A DNA stretch of 64,000 nt from Deltaproteobacteria bacterium. GTDB lineage: Bacteria > Myxococcota_A > UBA9042 > PHBI01. The position numbers and the translations under genes were made by a program. Positions 43,598-51,199 of the stretch are shown here, in pieces (position 1 is the first letter of the stretch; the number at the start of each line of letters is the position of its first letter). Below the pieces are notes generated by a model. That model had not been told where the DNA came from, searched no databases, and saw only the letters and a list, made by a program, of their open reading frames with translations. Where the stretch lies: assembly GCA_020632715.1 (NCBI GenBank), contig JACKFA010000001.1, positions 62,001 to 126,000 of the forward strand. Direction: 5' to 3'.

Positions 43598-44899
43598 TCA
43601 GCTGCTCGCGTGGGTCGCGCGGTGGTGCTGCAGCGCCTCGACCGCCGCGGCGGCGTCGGTGCGATCGGCGGCGAGCATCGCCGCGACCACGTAGGACACC
43701 TCCTCCGGGCGCGCCCCGCACTCCATCGCCACGTTCCGCGCGTGGAGGCGCATGTGGCCGCGCTGGATCCCCTCGCTCGCGAGCGCGCGCGTCGCCGCGA
43801 GGTTCTGCGCGAGCCCGACCGCCGCCACGACCTCGGCGAGCTGCCGCGCCTCGGCCACGTGCAGCACCTTGAAGCACGCCTTCACCGCCGGGTGCACCGA
43901 CGTGATGCCGCCGACCGTCCCGAGGGCGAGCGGGATGTCCATGCGCCCGACGAGGTGCCCGTCCTCGACGTGCCAGCGCGCGAGGGCCGAGTAGCGCCCG
44001 TCGTAGGCGGCGAACGCGTGCGCCGCGGCCTCGACGGCGCGGAAGTCCTGCCCGGTCGCGAGGAGGACCGCGTCGATGCCGTTCATGATCCCCTTGTTCG
44101 CCGTCACGGCGCGGTAGGGATCGGCCTCGGCGAAGCGGCTCGCCTCCTCGATGCGCGCGGCCTCGTCGTGCACCATGACGTGCGGCGCCGCCGCGTCGCC
44201 GAGGGCCACGCGCCCCTCGACGTGCACGCGCCGGTGCATCGGCAGGTTCGAGAGGATCCGCAAGCCCACGCGCGCGCCCGTCCACGACTCGAAGAGGGCG
44301 CCGGCCTCCTCGGCCATCGAGTTCACGGCGTTCGCGCCCATGGCGTCGCGCACGTCGATGTGCAGGTGCACGACGGCGAGGGGCTTCCCATGCGCGTCGA
44401 CGAGGCGCCTGACGCGCGCCTCGCGGAACCCGCCGCCGGCCGCGATGAGGCGCGGGTGGTTCGCGTCGAGGGCCTCCTTCAGCTCCGCGTGGTGCGTCGC
44501 GACGAGGGTCTCGAGCACGGGCTCGGGCGGCGGCTCCGGGAAGTGCACCTGGCCTATCATGATGGGCTCGGTGCTCGTCGCGATGATGCCGTCGCCCGCG
44601 CGCAGGAGGCGCGCCGCGAACGACTGCGCCGCGACCACCGACGGCTCCTCGATGACCATCGGCACGACGTAGTCGCGGGCGTTCACGCGCAGGTTCGTCG
44701 CGAAGCCGATCGGCAGCGCGAAGCGCCCGACCACGTTCTCGCTCATGTTCGAGGCGATCTCCTGCGGGAGACCGTCCGGGCTCGCGAGCGGCGCGAGCTC
44801 GCTCGGATCGACGCCGGCGAACGCCGCGACGGCGGCGAGGCGCTCGTCGGCCGAGAGCTTGAAGAAGCTCGGCAGGCGGCTCGAACGGTGGCGCGTCAT
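43598..44899 (-). CDS. mvaA: Hydroxymethylglutaryl-CoA reductase, bacterial class II type
   Basis: 433 residues, soluble, with no N-terminal membrane part. It reduces HMG-CoA to mevalonate, the committed step of the mevalonate route (class II enzymes may also run in the degradative direction). Motifs: MSENVVGRFALPIGFATNL (ENVVG with catalytic Glu region), HIDVRDAMGANAVNSM (cofactor-binding DAMGAN), TANKGIMNGIDAV (catalytic Lys), LGTVGG and GHMRLHARN (catalytic His). AAAGGAGAG precedes ATG. It follows fni by 39 bases on the same strand. Confidence 0.95.
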   Translation of the reverse strand: MTRHRSSRLPSFFKLSADERLAAVAAFAGVDPSELAPLASPDGLPQEIASNMSENVVGRFALPIGFATNLRVNARDYVVPMVIEEPSVVAAQSFAARLLRAGDGIIATSTEPIMIGQVHFPEPPPEPVLETLVATHHAELKEALDANHPRLIAAGGGFREARVRRLVDAHGKPLAVVHLHIDVRDAMGANAVNSMAEEAGALFESWTGARVGLRILSNLPMHRRVHVEGRVALGDAAAPHVMVHDEAARIEEASRFAEADPYRAVTANKGIMNGIDAVLLATGQDFRAVEAAAHAFAAYDGRYSALARWHVEDGHLVGRMDIPLALGTVGGITSVHPAVKACFKVLHVAEARQLAEVVAAVGLAQNLAATRALASEGIQRGHMRLHARNVAMECGARPEEVSYVVAAMLAADRTDAAAAVEALQHHRATHASS

Positions 44900-44938
44900 G
44901 GGCTCTCTCCTTTCAACGCGTGGCTGCCCCTGGCTCGC

Positions 44939-46015
44939 TCAGCGCGCTCGCGCGGCGCGCTCGGGCGCGTCCGGGTCGAGGGCGGGGTCGATCCAGAGCG
45001 GGACCCTCCGGAGGTCCGCGACCGTGCGCGCCCCCGTGAGGAACATGGCCGTGACGAAGGCGTCGCGGAACGCGAGCAGCTCGGCCTCGGCGTCGTCGAC
45101 GGAGCGCGCCGCGGCCCGGAGGAGCGGCAGCGCCATCGCGGTGAGCGACGCGCCGGCCGCCACGGCCTTGGCGCCGTCGAGCCCGTGGCGCAGGCCTCCG
45201 GACGCGATGACCGGGATCCCGCGCCCCCAGCGCACGCACGCGAGCAGGCTCGTCGCGGTGGGGATCCCCCAGTCCGCGAAGAGCGCGCCGAGGCGGCGGT
45301 CCGAGGCCTTCGGGGCGCGCATGCCCTCGATGAGGGTCCACGAGGTGCCCCCGCGCCCGGCGCTCTCGAGGAACGCGAGCGGCATCGCGGCGAGGCGCTC
45401 GACGGCCGCGCGCGAGAGCCCGGCGCCGACCTCCTTGACGCCCGCGGGCACGCCGACCGCGGCGACGGCGTCGGCGAGCTTGTCGGCGAGGCCGGCGAAG
45501 CGCGTGTCGCCCTCGGGCTGCACGGCCTCCTGCGCGGCGTTCAGGTGGAAGACGACGCCGTCCGCGCCGACCGCGTCGACGATCCCGCGGATGTCGCGCG
45601 CGGTGACCCCGAAGTTGAGCTGCACGGCGCCGATGTTCGCGACGAGCGGGATCTCGGGCGCCACGTCGCGCACGCGGAAGGTCTCGGTGGTCTCCGGGCG
45701 CTCGAGCATGACGCGCTGGGAGCCGAGGAACATGCCGACGCCGACGCGCGCGCAGGCCTCGGCGAGGCGGCGGTTGATCTCGCCGGCCTCCGCGGTGCCG
45801 CCGGTCATGCTGCCGACCATCAGCGGGAACGCGAGGCGCTTGCCGAGGAAGGTGACCGACGGGTCGACGTCGGCGAGGTCGAGCTCGGGCAGCGCCTGGT
45901 GGACGAGCCGGAGGCCCGAGAAGGCGCCGTCGCTGCCGAGCGGGACCTCCACGTCGTCGTCGATGGCGAGCCGCAGGTGGTCCGCCTTTCGCCCTGTGAT
46001 CCCTTCGTCGCTCAC
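44939..46015 (-). CDS. fni: Isopentenyl-diphosphate delta-isomerase, type II (FMN-dependent)
   Basis: 358 residues from GTG 46015, chosen because a GAGTGAGGAC site precedes it and the product then has normal length; the frame runs 96 codons further without support. It interconverts IPP and DMAPP. Signatures: RKADHLRL at the N-terminus, LVHQALPELDLADVD, MVGSMTGGTAEAG (FMN site), GVGMFLGSQR, VFHLNAAQEAVQPEGD (NxxQE.xQPEGD active site), VKEVGAGLS and IASGGLRHGLDGAKAVAAGA (phosphate binding). It is first in a two-gene operon with HMG-CoA reductase and divergent from a LysR gene. Confidence 0.95.
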   Translation of the reverse strand: MSDEGITGRKADHLRLAIDDDVEVPLGSDGAFSGLRLVHQALPELDLADVDPSVTFLGKRLAFPLMVGSMTGGTAEAGEINRRLAEACARVGVGMFLGSQRVMLERPETTETFRVRDVAPEIPLVANIGAVQLNFGVTARDIRGIVDAVGADGVVFHLNAAQEAVQPEGDTRFAGLADKLADAVAAVGVPAGVKEVGAGLSRAAVERLAAMPLAFLESAGRGGTSWTLIEGMRAPKASDRRLGALFADWGIPTATSLLACVRWGRGIPVIASGGLRHGLDGAKAVAAGASLTAMALPLLRAAARSVDDAEAELLAFRDAFVTAMFLTGARTVADLRRVPLWIDPALDPDAPERAARAR

Positions 46016-46274
46016 GTCGTCCTCACTCCGCGCGTCCGAGCCCGAGCCGGGCGGAGCATAGCCAGCACCATCGTGACCTTCACGGAAAAACTCGAGGCAG
46101 CCGCGCGTCGCGGGGGGCGAAGAGCGAGGCGCGGGCGTGGTCTGCGGCCGATCGGGGGCCGCGCGAGCGCGCGCTGCGGTCGTCAGGTCGTCGTTGTGCG
46201 ACTTCGCCCACGGCGGTAGTACAATGCGCGACGCGGCGCGCGTGCCGCGCCGTCCCGTCGTCGCCGGGGGCCCC

Positions 46275-47225
46275 ATGACGGAAGCGTACCCCTTCAACCT
46301 CAATCACTTGCGCTACTTCTACGAGGTCGCGCGCGCCGGCAACATGCGCCGCGCGGCGATGCTCGTCGGGATCTCGCAGCCGGCGCTCTCGAAACAGATC
46401 CAGGCGCTCGAGGACAGCATCGGGCTCCAGCTCTTCTACCGCTCGTCGAAGGGGCTGAAGCCGACGCCCGACGGGGAGACCGTGTTCTCGCACTGCGAGC
46501 GCGTCTTCGGGCACCTGCGCGACCTCGAGGAGGCGATCGAGCTGATGCGCTCGGGATCGGCGGGGCGCGTGACGATCGGCGCGATCTACAGCATCTCGAC
46601 GCACCTCCTGCCGCGCTACATCCGGCAGTACCACGAGCTCCACCCGAAGGTGCGCTTCAAGATCGTGACCGGCCGCTCGGCGCAGGTGCTGCAGGCGCTG
46701 CGCGAGCACCGGGTCGACGTCGGCTTCGTCGCGGGGCGCCCCGAGCACGACGACCTCATGGCGATGCCGGTGGTCGACAACCCGCTCGTCGTCGTGGTGG
46801 CGCCGGGGCACCCGATCGCTGAGCTCGCGGCGAAGGGGCCGGTCGGCTTCGACGTGCTCCACCGGGGCGACATGGTCGCGTTCGACGAGGAGGCGCCGAC
46901 GCGCCAGGTGACGGACGACTACCTCGTCGAGCACGAGATCACGCCGCGGGTGATGGCGGAGTCGCCGAGCATCGAGGCGATAAAACAGCTCGTGCGCGAG
47001 GGGATCGGCTTCGCCGTGCTCCCGCGCCACTGCATCGTCGACGAGATCGAGTGCGAGCGGCTCGTCGAGGTGCCGATCCGCGGCTGGGATCTGCGGCGCT
47101 ACCTGTACGCCGTGTACCTCGCGGCGCCGGATCTGCCGCCGACCGTGAAGCAGTTCGTGGAGCTCATCCCGAAGCCGACCGAGATCGGGGCGGCGAAGCG
47201 CGACGCGCCGGGCGCGTTCGAGTAG
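46275..47225 (+). CDS. LysR family transcriptional regulator
   Basis: 316 residues from ATG 46275 (the in-frame start at 46137 adds a non-conserved extension). The winged helix-turn-helix is at residues about 5-65: LNHLRYFYEVARAGNMRRAA, ISQPALSKQIQALEDSIG and LFYRSSKGLKPTPDG. The effector domain covers about 90-295 (VTIGAIYSISTHLLPRYIRQ). It is divergent from the fni-mvaA operon with 259 bases between starts, the classical arrangement for a LysR regulator of its neighbour; regulation of isoprenoid supply is therefore likely but inferred. Confidence 0.92.
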   Translation: MTEAYPFNLNHLRYFYEVARAGNMRRAAMLVGISQPALSKQIQALEDSIGLQLFYRSSKGLKPTPDGETVFSHCERVFGHLRDLEEAIELMRSGSAGRVTIGAIYSISTHLLPRYIRQYHELHPKVRFKIVTGRSAQVLQALREHRVDVGFVAGRPEHDDLMAMPVVDNPLVVVVAPGHPIAELAAKGPVGFDVLHRGDMVAFDEEAPTRQVTDDYLVEHEITPRVMAESPSIEAIKQLVREGIGFAVLPRHCIVDEIECERLVEVPIRGWDLRRYLYAVYLAAPDLPPTVKQFVELIPKPTEIGAAKRDAPGAFE

Positions 47226-47308
47226 GCGGCGGCGGGCGGCTCGCGCGAGCGGCGGCTATCTCTCGGTGACGAAGCTCTCTCCTTTAGTTCTTGCGCCCAC
47301 CGGCCGAC

Positions 47309-47510
47309 TCCTGAGATCATGGCGGTGTCCGGGGCGCGTGTGCCCTGGACCGAACGATGCGCGTGGACTCGCGCAGGAGATGTCCTCGATGCCCAGCGAC
47401 GACGGCAGTAGACGGACGCGGTCGCGTCCCCTGCCTGACTAAGCGCCGCTGACGGCCCTCCGGGCGGTCGGCGGCTCACGATGAGCGCCGTCCCCTTTCG
47501 GAGGTGAGAC
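47309..47510 (+). ncRNA. Structured 5' leader, candidate cis-regulatory RNA
   Basis: Directly upstream of the ATG at 47511. Readable stems: CGG-(TG)-TCCGGGGC with GCCCTGGACCG (47323-47352); TGCGCG/CGCGCA (47358-47375); CTCCTG (47309-47314) with CAGGAG (47374-47379), closing the first two; GGCAG plus GGACGC with GCGTCC plus CTGCC (47404-47435, loop GGTC); GACGGCCC/GGGCGGTC (47451-47469, one mismatch). CCTCC at 47457-47461, inside the last hairpin, is also fully complementary to the ribosome binding site GGAGG at 47500-47504, so two alternative folds are possible. It does not match the M-box, cobalamin, GEMM or ykkC consensus as I know them. Confidence 0.5.
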
Positions 47511-47963
47511 ATGGTCCTCGCACAGAGCGCCGTGATGCTCGCGCGGCTCCTCGAGAGCGGTGAGATCGACCGGGCCGACCGCCTGCTCGACCGCCTCGAC
47601 GCGAACAACGTGACCGCCGTGACGGACCGGCTGACGCCGGCCGCCCTCGCCCGCCTCGCCGGGCTCCTCGCCGCCGCCGAGGAGCGCCTCGCGCGGCTCC
47701 CGGGCCTCGGCTTCGTCGGCGTGTCGCGCCTCGTGCGCCACGCGCGCGACGAGGACGCGCGCCGCCTGCTGCGATCGCTGCCGCGGCCGCGCGCGGCGCG
47801 GGTGCTGATGGGGCTCGACCGCGAGCGGCGCGAGGTGCTGGGCGCCGCGGTCGAGGAGGAGCCGGGCGGCGCGACGCGGCTCCCGGGCGCCGCGCGCACC
47901 GTGGACGCCGCCGAGGAGGCGGAGCTCCCGCGGCTGCGCCTCGTCGCGGCCGGTGAGGACTGA
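47511..47963 (+). CDS. Small helical protein resembling MgtE N-terminal domain
   Basis: 150 residues, no membrane segment, strongly helical and Leu/Arg/Ala-rich. The repeated pattern ARLLESGEIDRADRLLDRLD and EDARRLLRSLPRPRAARVLM resembles the superhelical repeats of the cytosolic MgtE N-domain (magnesium sensor), but the CBS and transmembrane parts of MgtE are absent. The acidic C-terminal tail is not conserved-looking. GGAGGTGAG before ATG is a strong ribosome binding site, possibly sequestered by the upstream structured leader. It is convergent with maf, 9 bases apart. The family call is tentative. Confidence 0.5.
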   Translation: MVLAQSAVMLARLLESGEIDRADRLLDRLDANNVTAVTDRLTPAALARLAGLLAAAEERLARLPGLGFVGVSRLVRHARDEDARRLLRSLPRPRAARVLMGLDRERREVLGAAVEEEPGGATRLPGAARTVDAAEEAELPRLRLVAAGED

Positions 47964-47972
47964 GCGCTCGCG

Positions 47973-48581
47973 TCAGCCCATCGTGATGGGGTCGACGCCG
48001 AGCTCGCGGAGGAGCCGCAGGAGCTTCATGATGGGGAGGCCGACGATGGCGGAGTCGTCGGCCGTCTCGGGATCGGCCTCGACCCGCGCGAAGAGGGCGA
48101 CGCCGCGCGCCTCGAGGCGGTAGGAGCCGGCGCAGTCGAGGGGCTGGTCGTGGGCGACGTAGGCGCGGAGGGCGACGTCGTCGAGCGGGCGCATGTGCAT
48201 CGTGTGGACGTCGACGGCCTCGAGGGTGCGCCCGCCGACCTCGTGGACGGCGACGGCGGTGACGAGCCGGTGGGCGCGCCCCTGGAGGCGGGCGAGCTGC
48301 GCGACGGCGGCCTCGGCGGTGTGGGGCTTCCCGAGCACCTCGCCGTCGAGGTCGACGACCTGGTCGCTGCCGATGACGAGGGTGCCGACGGGCTCGTCGA
48401 GGAGCGAGGTCGCCTTCTCGCGGGCGAGCGTCGCGGCGAGATCCTGCGGGGCCTTCTCGGGGTAGCGGGTCTCGTCGCAGTCGGGGGCGCGCGCCGTGAA
48501 CGGCACGCCGAGCCGCTCGAGGAGGGCGCGCCGGTAGCGGCTGGTGCTCGCGAGGACGAGGCGCTTCGGGGTGGGCGACAT
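47973..48581 (-). CDS. maf: Maf-like nucleotide pyrophosphatase
   Basis: 202 residues from ATG 48581, preceded by GGAGG; the upstream in-frame start at 48677 would overlap the divergent gene. Maf proteins hydrolyse non-canonical or modified (d)NTPs to monophosphates. Signatures: LVLASTSRYRRALLERLGVPF (S-x-S-x-x-R), DETRYPEKAPQDLAATLARE, VIGSDQVVDLDGEVLGKP (catalytic Asp in SDQV) and DCAGSYRLEARG. The YceF-type 'SR+RR.LL' form is present. The product is cytoplasmic. Confidence 0.93.
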   Translation of the reverse strand: MSPTPKRLVLASTSRYRRALLERLGVPFTARAPDCDETRYPEKAPQDLAATLAREKATSLLDEPVGTLVIGSDQVVDLDGEVLGKPHTAEAAVAQLARLQGRAHRLVTAVAVHEVGGRTLEAVDVHTMHMRPLDDVALRAYVAHDQPLDCAGSYRLEARGVALFARVEADPETADDSAIVGLPIMKLLRLLRELGVDPITMG

Positions 48582-48666
48582 GGGGCCTCCGGGCTCTGGC
48601 GTTGGGGTTTGGCAGCCGGCGCGCGGGAGCGTAAGCTCTCCGGACCCAAACCGTCGAGGAGCGACC

Positions 48667-49212
48667 ATGAGCGACACCGCCGAGGCCGGAGAGGCGCTTC
48701 CCCGCTACGATGTCCTGATCGTCAGCGAGAACCGGAGCTTCAACATCGTCGAGCAGGGCACGCGCGCGCTCGTGAACCACCTCATCGCGAAGAACATCGC
48801 GCGCGTCTCGGCCGAGTCCATCGCGAAGGACTGGTGCGAGATCTACGGCGGCCCGGGCCCGACGGCGCACGAGGCGTTCACGCTCGGCGGGTTCGACAGC
48901 GATCACGCGCCGTTCCTCGAGGTCGCGGTGCGCACGGGGACGAAGTTCACGACGATGCCCTTCGGGGGCGCGAAGAACGAGGGCGTGCGGTTCTGGATCG
49001 AGTTCCGGGGCGTGCTCTGGAAGGACCTCGCGCCGCGCTTCCGGAACGGGCTCACGCGCCTCCTCGCGACGCGCCTCGAGGTGCTGACCCGGCCGCACGC
49101 GGGGCTCGCGGCGCACGCCGAGGTGGGCGCGGACGAGGTCCCCGAGGACGTGAAGTTCGCGCGCAAGGACCGCGCCACGCCGCGCGTCGGCACGGCCGTC
49201 GAGGAGTACTGA
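48667..49212 (+). CDS. Uncharacterised 181-residue protein
   Basis: Start ATG 48667 with GAGGAGCG upstream; the frame extends to 48544 inside maf antisense without support. No signal peptide or membrane segment. A conserved-looking core includes YDVLIVSENRSFNIVEQGTR, IYGGPGPTAHEAFTLGGFDS and FWIEFRGVLWKDLAPRFRNG. I do not recognise the family. It is divergent from maf (85 bases between starts) and is followed 29 bases later by the Ser/Thr kinase gene, so the two may be co-expressed; it could be a partner or substrate of the kinase. Confidence 0.7.
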   Translation: MSDTAEAGEALPRYDVLIVSENRSFNIVEQGTRALVNHLIAKNIARVSAESIAKDWCEIYGGPGPTAHEAFTLGGFDSDHAPFLEVAVRTGTKFTTMPFGGAKNEGVRFWIEFRGVLWKDLAPRFRNGLTRLLATRLEVLTRPHAGLAAHAEVGADEVPEDVKFARKDRATPRVGTAVEEY

Positions 49213-49241
49213 GCGATGACGGCGCGGGCGGTGGGCGCCCG

Positions 49242-51143
49242 ATGAGCCACCCGCTCGCGTGCCCGGAGTGCCTCGCGCGCATCGACGGGGCCGACGCCGA
49301 GCTCTGTGACGCGTGCGGCTACGTCCGGCCGGTGGCCGGGTGGCAGCCGGACCCGCTGATAGGCCTCATCGTGGGCGGGCGCTACCGGCTCGAGGGGCGC
49401 ATCGGGACGGGCGGGATGGCGGCTGTGTTCCGCGCGAGCCGCGTGGGAGCGCTCGGCGGGCAGGTCGCCGTGAAGGTGCTCGCGCCGCGCTTCTCGCGGA
49501 CGGTCGTGGCGCGGCGCTTCGAGCGCGAGGCGCAGGTGGTGAGCGCGCTGCAGAGCCCGCACATCGTGCGCGTCTACGACTTCGACGCGTTCACGCTGCC
49601 CGGGGACGCGCAGCCGCTCTTCTACATCGCGATGGAGCTCGTCTCGGGGTCGAGTCTCCAGCAGGTGCTCGCGAAGAGCGGGCGCGTGAACCTGACGTGG
49701 GCGCTCGACGTGCTGCGGCAGACGGCGCGCGGGCTCGACGAGGCGCACCAGAAGGGGATCACGCACCGGGATCTGAAGCCGTCGAACATCATGCTCATCG
49801 CGCAGCGCGAGTCGACGCACGTGAAGCTCCTCGACTTCGGGATCGCCGGGCTCCACGGCGAGCGGCGGGAGGGGCAGGAGAAGCTGACGCAGACGGGGTT
49901 CGTCTCGGGGACGCCCGACTACATGGCGCCCGAGCAGGCGATCGGCAACGACGTCGGGCCGCCGGCGGACATCTACGCGCTCGGGGTGGTGGCGTTCGAG
50001 ATGCTGTCGGGGCAGCGGCCGTTCTCGGGCGACAGCGTGATGGACACGCTGATGCAGCGGGTGACGCGGCCGGCGCCGCCGCTGCGCGACGTGATACGGT
50101 CTGGCGAGGTGCCGCCCGAGGTGGGGCGGATCATCGACCGGATGCTGAAGACGGACCCGAAGGAGCGCTACCGGGACGCGGGGGAGCTCCTCGACGACCT
50201 CGCCCGCTTCCCGGCGCTCGAGACGCGGCCCGACCAGCCGCCGCTGCCACAGCAGCCGACGACGAGCGGCGTGTCGGCGCGGGAGAAGCACCTCCTCGAG
50301 CTCGGCTCGGCGCCGACGATGGTCCCGGGGGCGGACGGGGCGCCGACGCCGGCGCCGCCTGAGCGCGAAGGCACGCGGCGCGGGGGCGGGCCGTGGCTCT
50401 GGGTGGCCATCGGGCTCATCGTGGCCGGGGGTGGCGTAGCGGCGGTGCTCATCGCGACGAGCGGGCGGGCGCCGGAGCCGGCGCCGCGAGGCCCGGCGGG
50501 GACGTGGCAGAGCGGGGTGGACGCGGGCGCGGCGGACGCGACGGCGACTCCGACTCCGACAGCGACCGCGACTGCGACCCCGACTGCGACTGCGACCCCG
50601 ACGACGACGGCGACTGCGACGGCGACGGCGACTCCGACGGCGACGGCGACGGCGACGGCGACCGCGGCTCCGAGCGAGGCGGACACGGTCTCTTCGGCCC
50701 CTGCCGAGGCGGACACGGCGCCCGCGCCGGCGCCCGAGGCGCTCGCCCTGCCCGGCCCGCGGCCCGCGATCGAGGACGGCTTCCGCGAGTTGGCGCTCGG
50801 GGTCGCCGACGGCGGCACGCTGCGCGTGGCGCTCCCGACCGAGGAGTCGCCGCTCTTCAAGCCGCTCCCGGCGCGCCTCGCCTGGGACGAGGGCGGCGAG
50901 GCGCTCAGGGCGCGCGCGGCCAAGGCCACGCTGACCCTCTCGCAGACCGGGGACGCGGTCGGGTCCACGGTGGGCGCCGGGGCCCGCGAGGATGGCCGGC
51001 TGGCGCTCGAGCTGCCAGCGCGCCCCCTGGCCGCCGCGTACCGCGTGACGGTCGACCTGGAGCTCGTGAACGGCGTTCACAAGTCCGCGACCTTCATCTA
51101 CGACGCGCGCGACGGCTCGGTGAAGCGGGCGCCACAGCCGTAG
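49242..51143 (+). CDS. Membrane Ser/Thr protein kinase with zinc ribbon and TA-repeat linker
   Basis: 633 residues from ATG 49242. A zinc ribbon (Cys7, Cys10, Cys23, Cys26) precedes a Hanks-type kinase domain (about 48-310): GRIGTGGMAAVF loop, Lys78, HRDLKPSN (Asp177), DFG (198-200), GTPDYMAPE. One membrane helix (PWLWVAIGLIVAGGGVAAVL, about 383-405) places the C-terminal part outside the cytoplasm. This part starts with a low-complexity Thr/Ala/Pro segment (about 430-480), then a beta-rich sensor-like domain ending in SATFIYDARDGS. All catalytic residues are present. The extracellular part is unlike PASTA and its ligand is unknown. The upstream frame to 48150 is shadow. Confidence 0.92.
   Translation: MSHPLACPECLARIDGADAELCDACGYVRPVAGWQPDPLIGLIVGGRYRLEGRIGTGGMAAVFRASRVGALGGQVAVKVLAPRFSRTVVARRFEREAQVVSALQSPHIVRVYDFDAFTLPGDAQPLFYIAMELVSGSSLQQVLAKSGRVNLTWALDVLRQTARGLDEAHQKGITHRDLKPSNIMLIAQRESTHVKLLDFGIAGLHGERREGQEKLTQTGFVSGTPDYMAPEQAIGNDVGPPADIYALGVVAFEMLSGQRPFSGDSVMDTLMQRVTRPAPPLRDVIRSGEVPPEVGRIIDRMLKTDPKERYRDAGELLDDLARFPALETRPDQPPLPQQPTTSGVSAREKHLLELGSAPTMVPGADGAPTPAPPEREGTRRGGGPWLWVAIGLIVAGGGVAAVLIATSGRAPEPAPRGPAGTWQSGVDAGAADATATPTPTATATATPTATATPTTTATATATATPTATATATATAAPSEADTVSSAPAEADTAPAPAPEALALPGPRPAIEDGFRELALGVADGGTLRVALPTEESPLFKPLPARLAWDEGGEALRARAAKATLTLSQTGDAVGSTVGAGAREDGRLALELPARPLAAAYRVTVDLELVNGVHKSATFIYDARDGSVKRAPQP
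50535..50680 (+). repeat. Low-complexity ACK/GCG coding repeat in kinase linker
   Basis: About 145 bases of near-regular act/gcg/ccg/acg triplets encoding alternating Thr-Ala and Thr-Pro. It is prone to slippage and assembly error. It marks the linker between the membrane helix and the outer domain. Confidence 0.8.
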
Positions 51144-51199
51144 TCGACTTGAGCGCAGACGGCGGGTGACCGTATCCTCCATGACGCTCGGAGGGACGC

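Noticed and set aside
47260..47510. Leader as an M-box magnesium riboswitch
   Set aside because: The conserved M-box core (GCUGCCC ... UGGGU ... CAG) could not be found, so the leader is reported without a class.
48150..49241. In-frame upstream extension of the Ser/Thr kinase
   Set aside because: It runs antisense to maf and through the 181-residue gene with shadow-like composition. The zinc ribbon starts right after ATG 49242.
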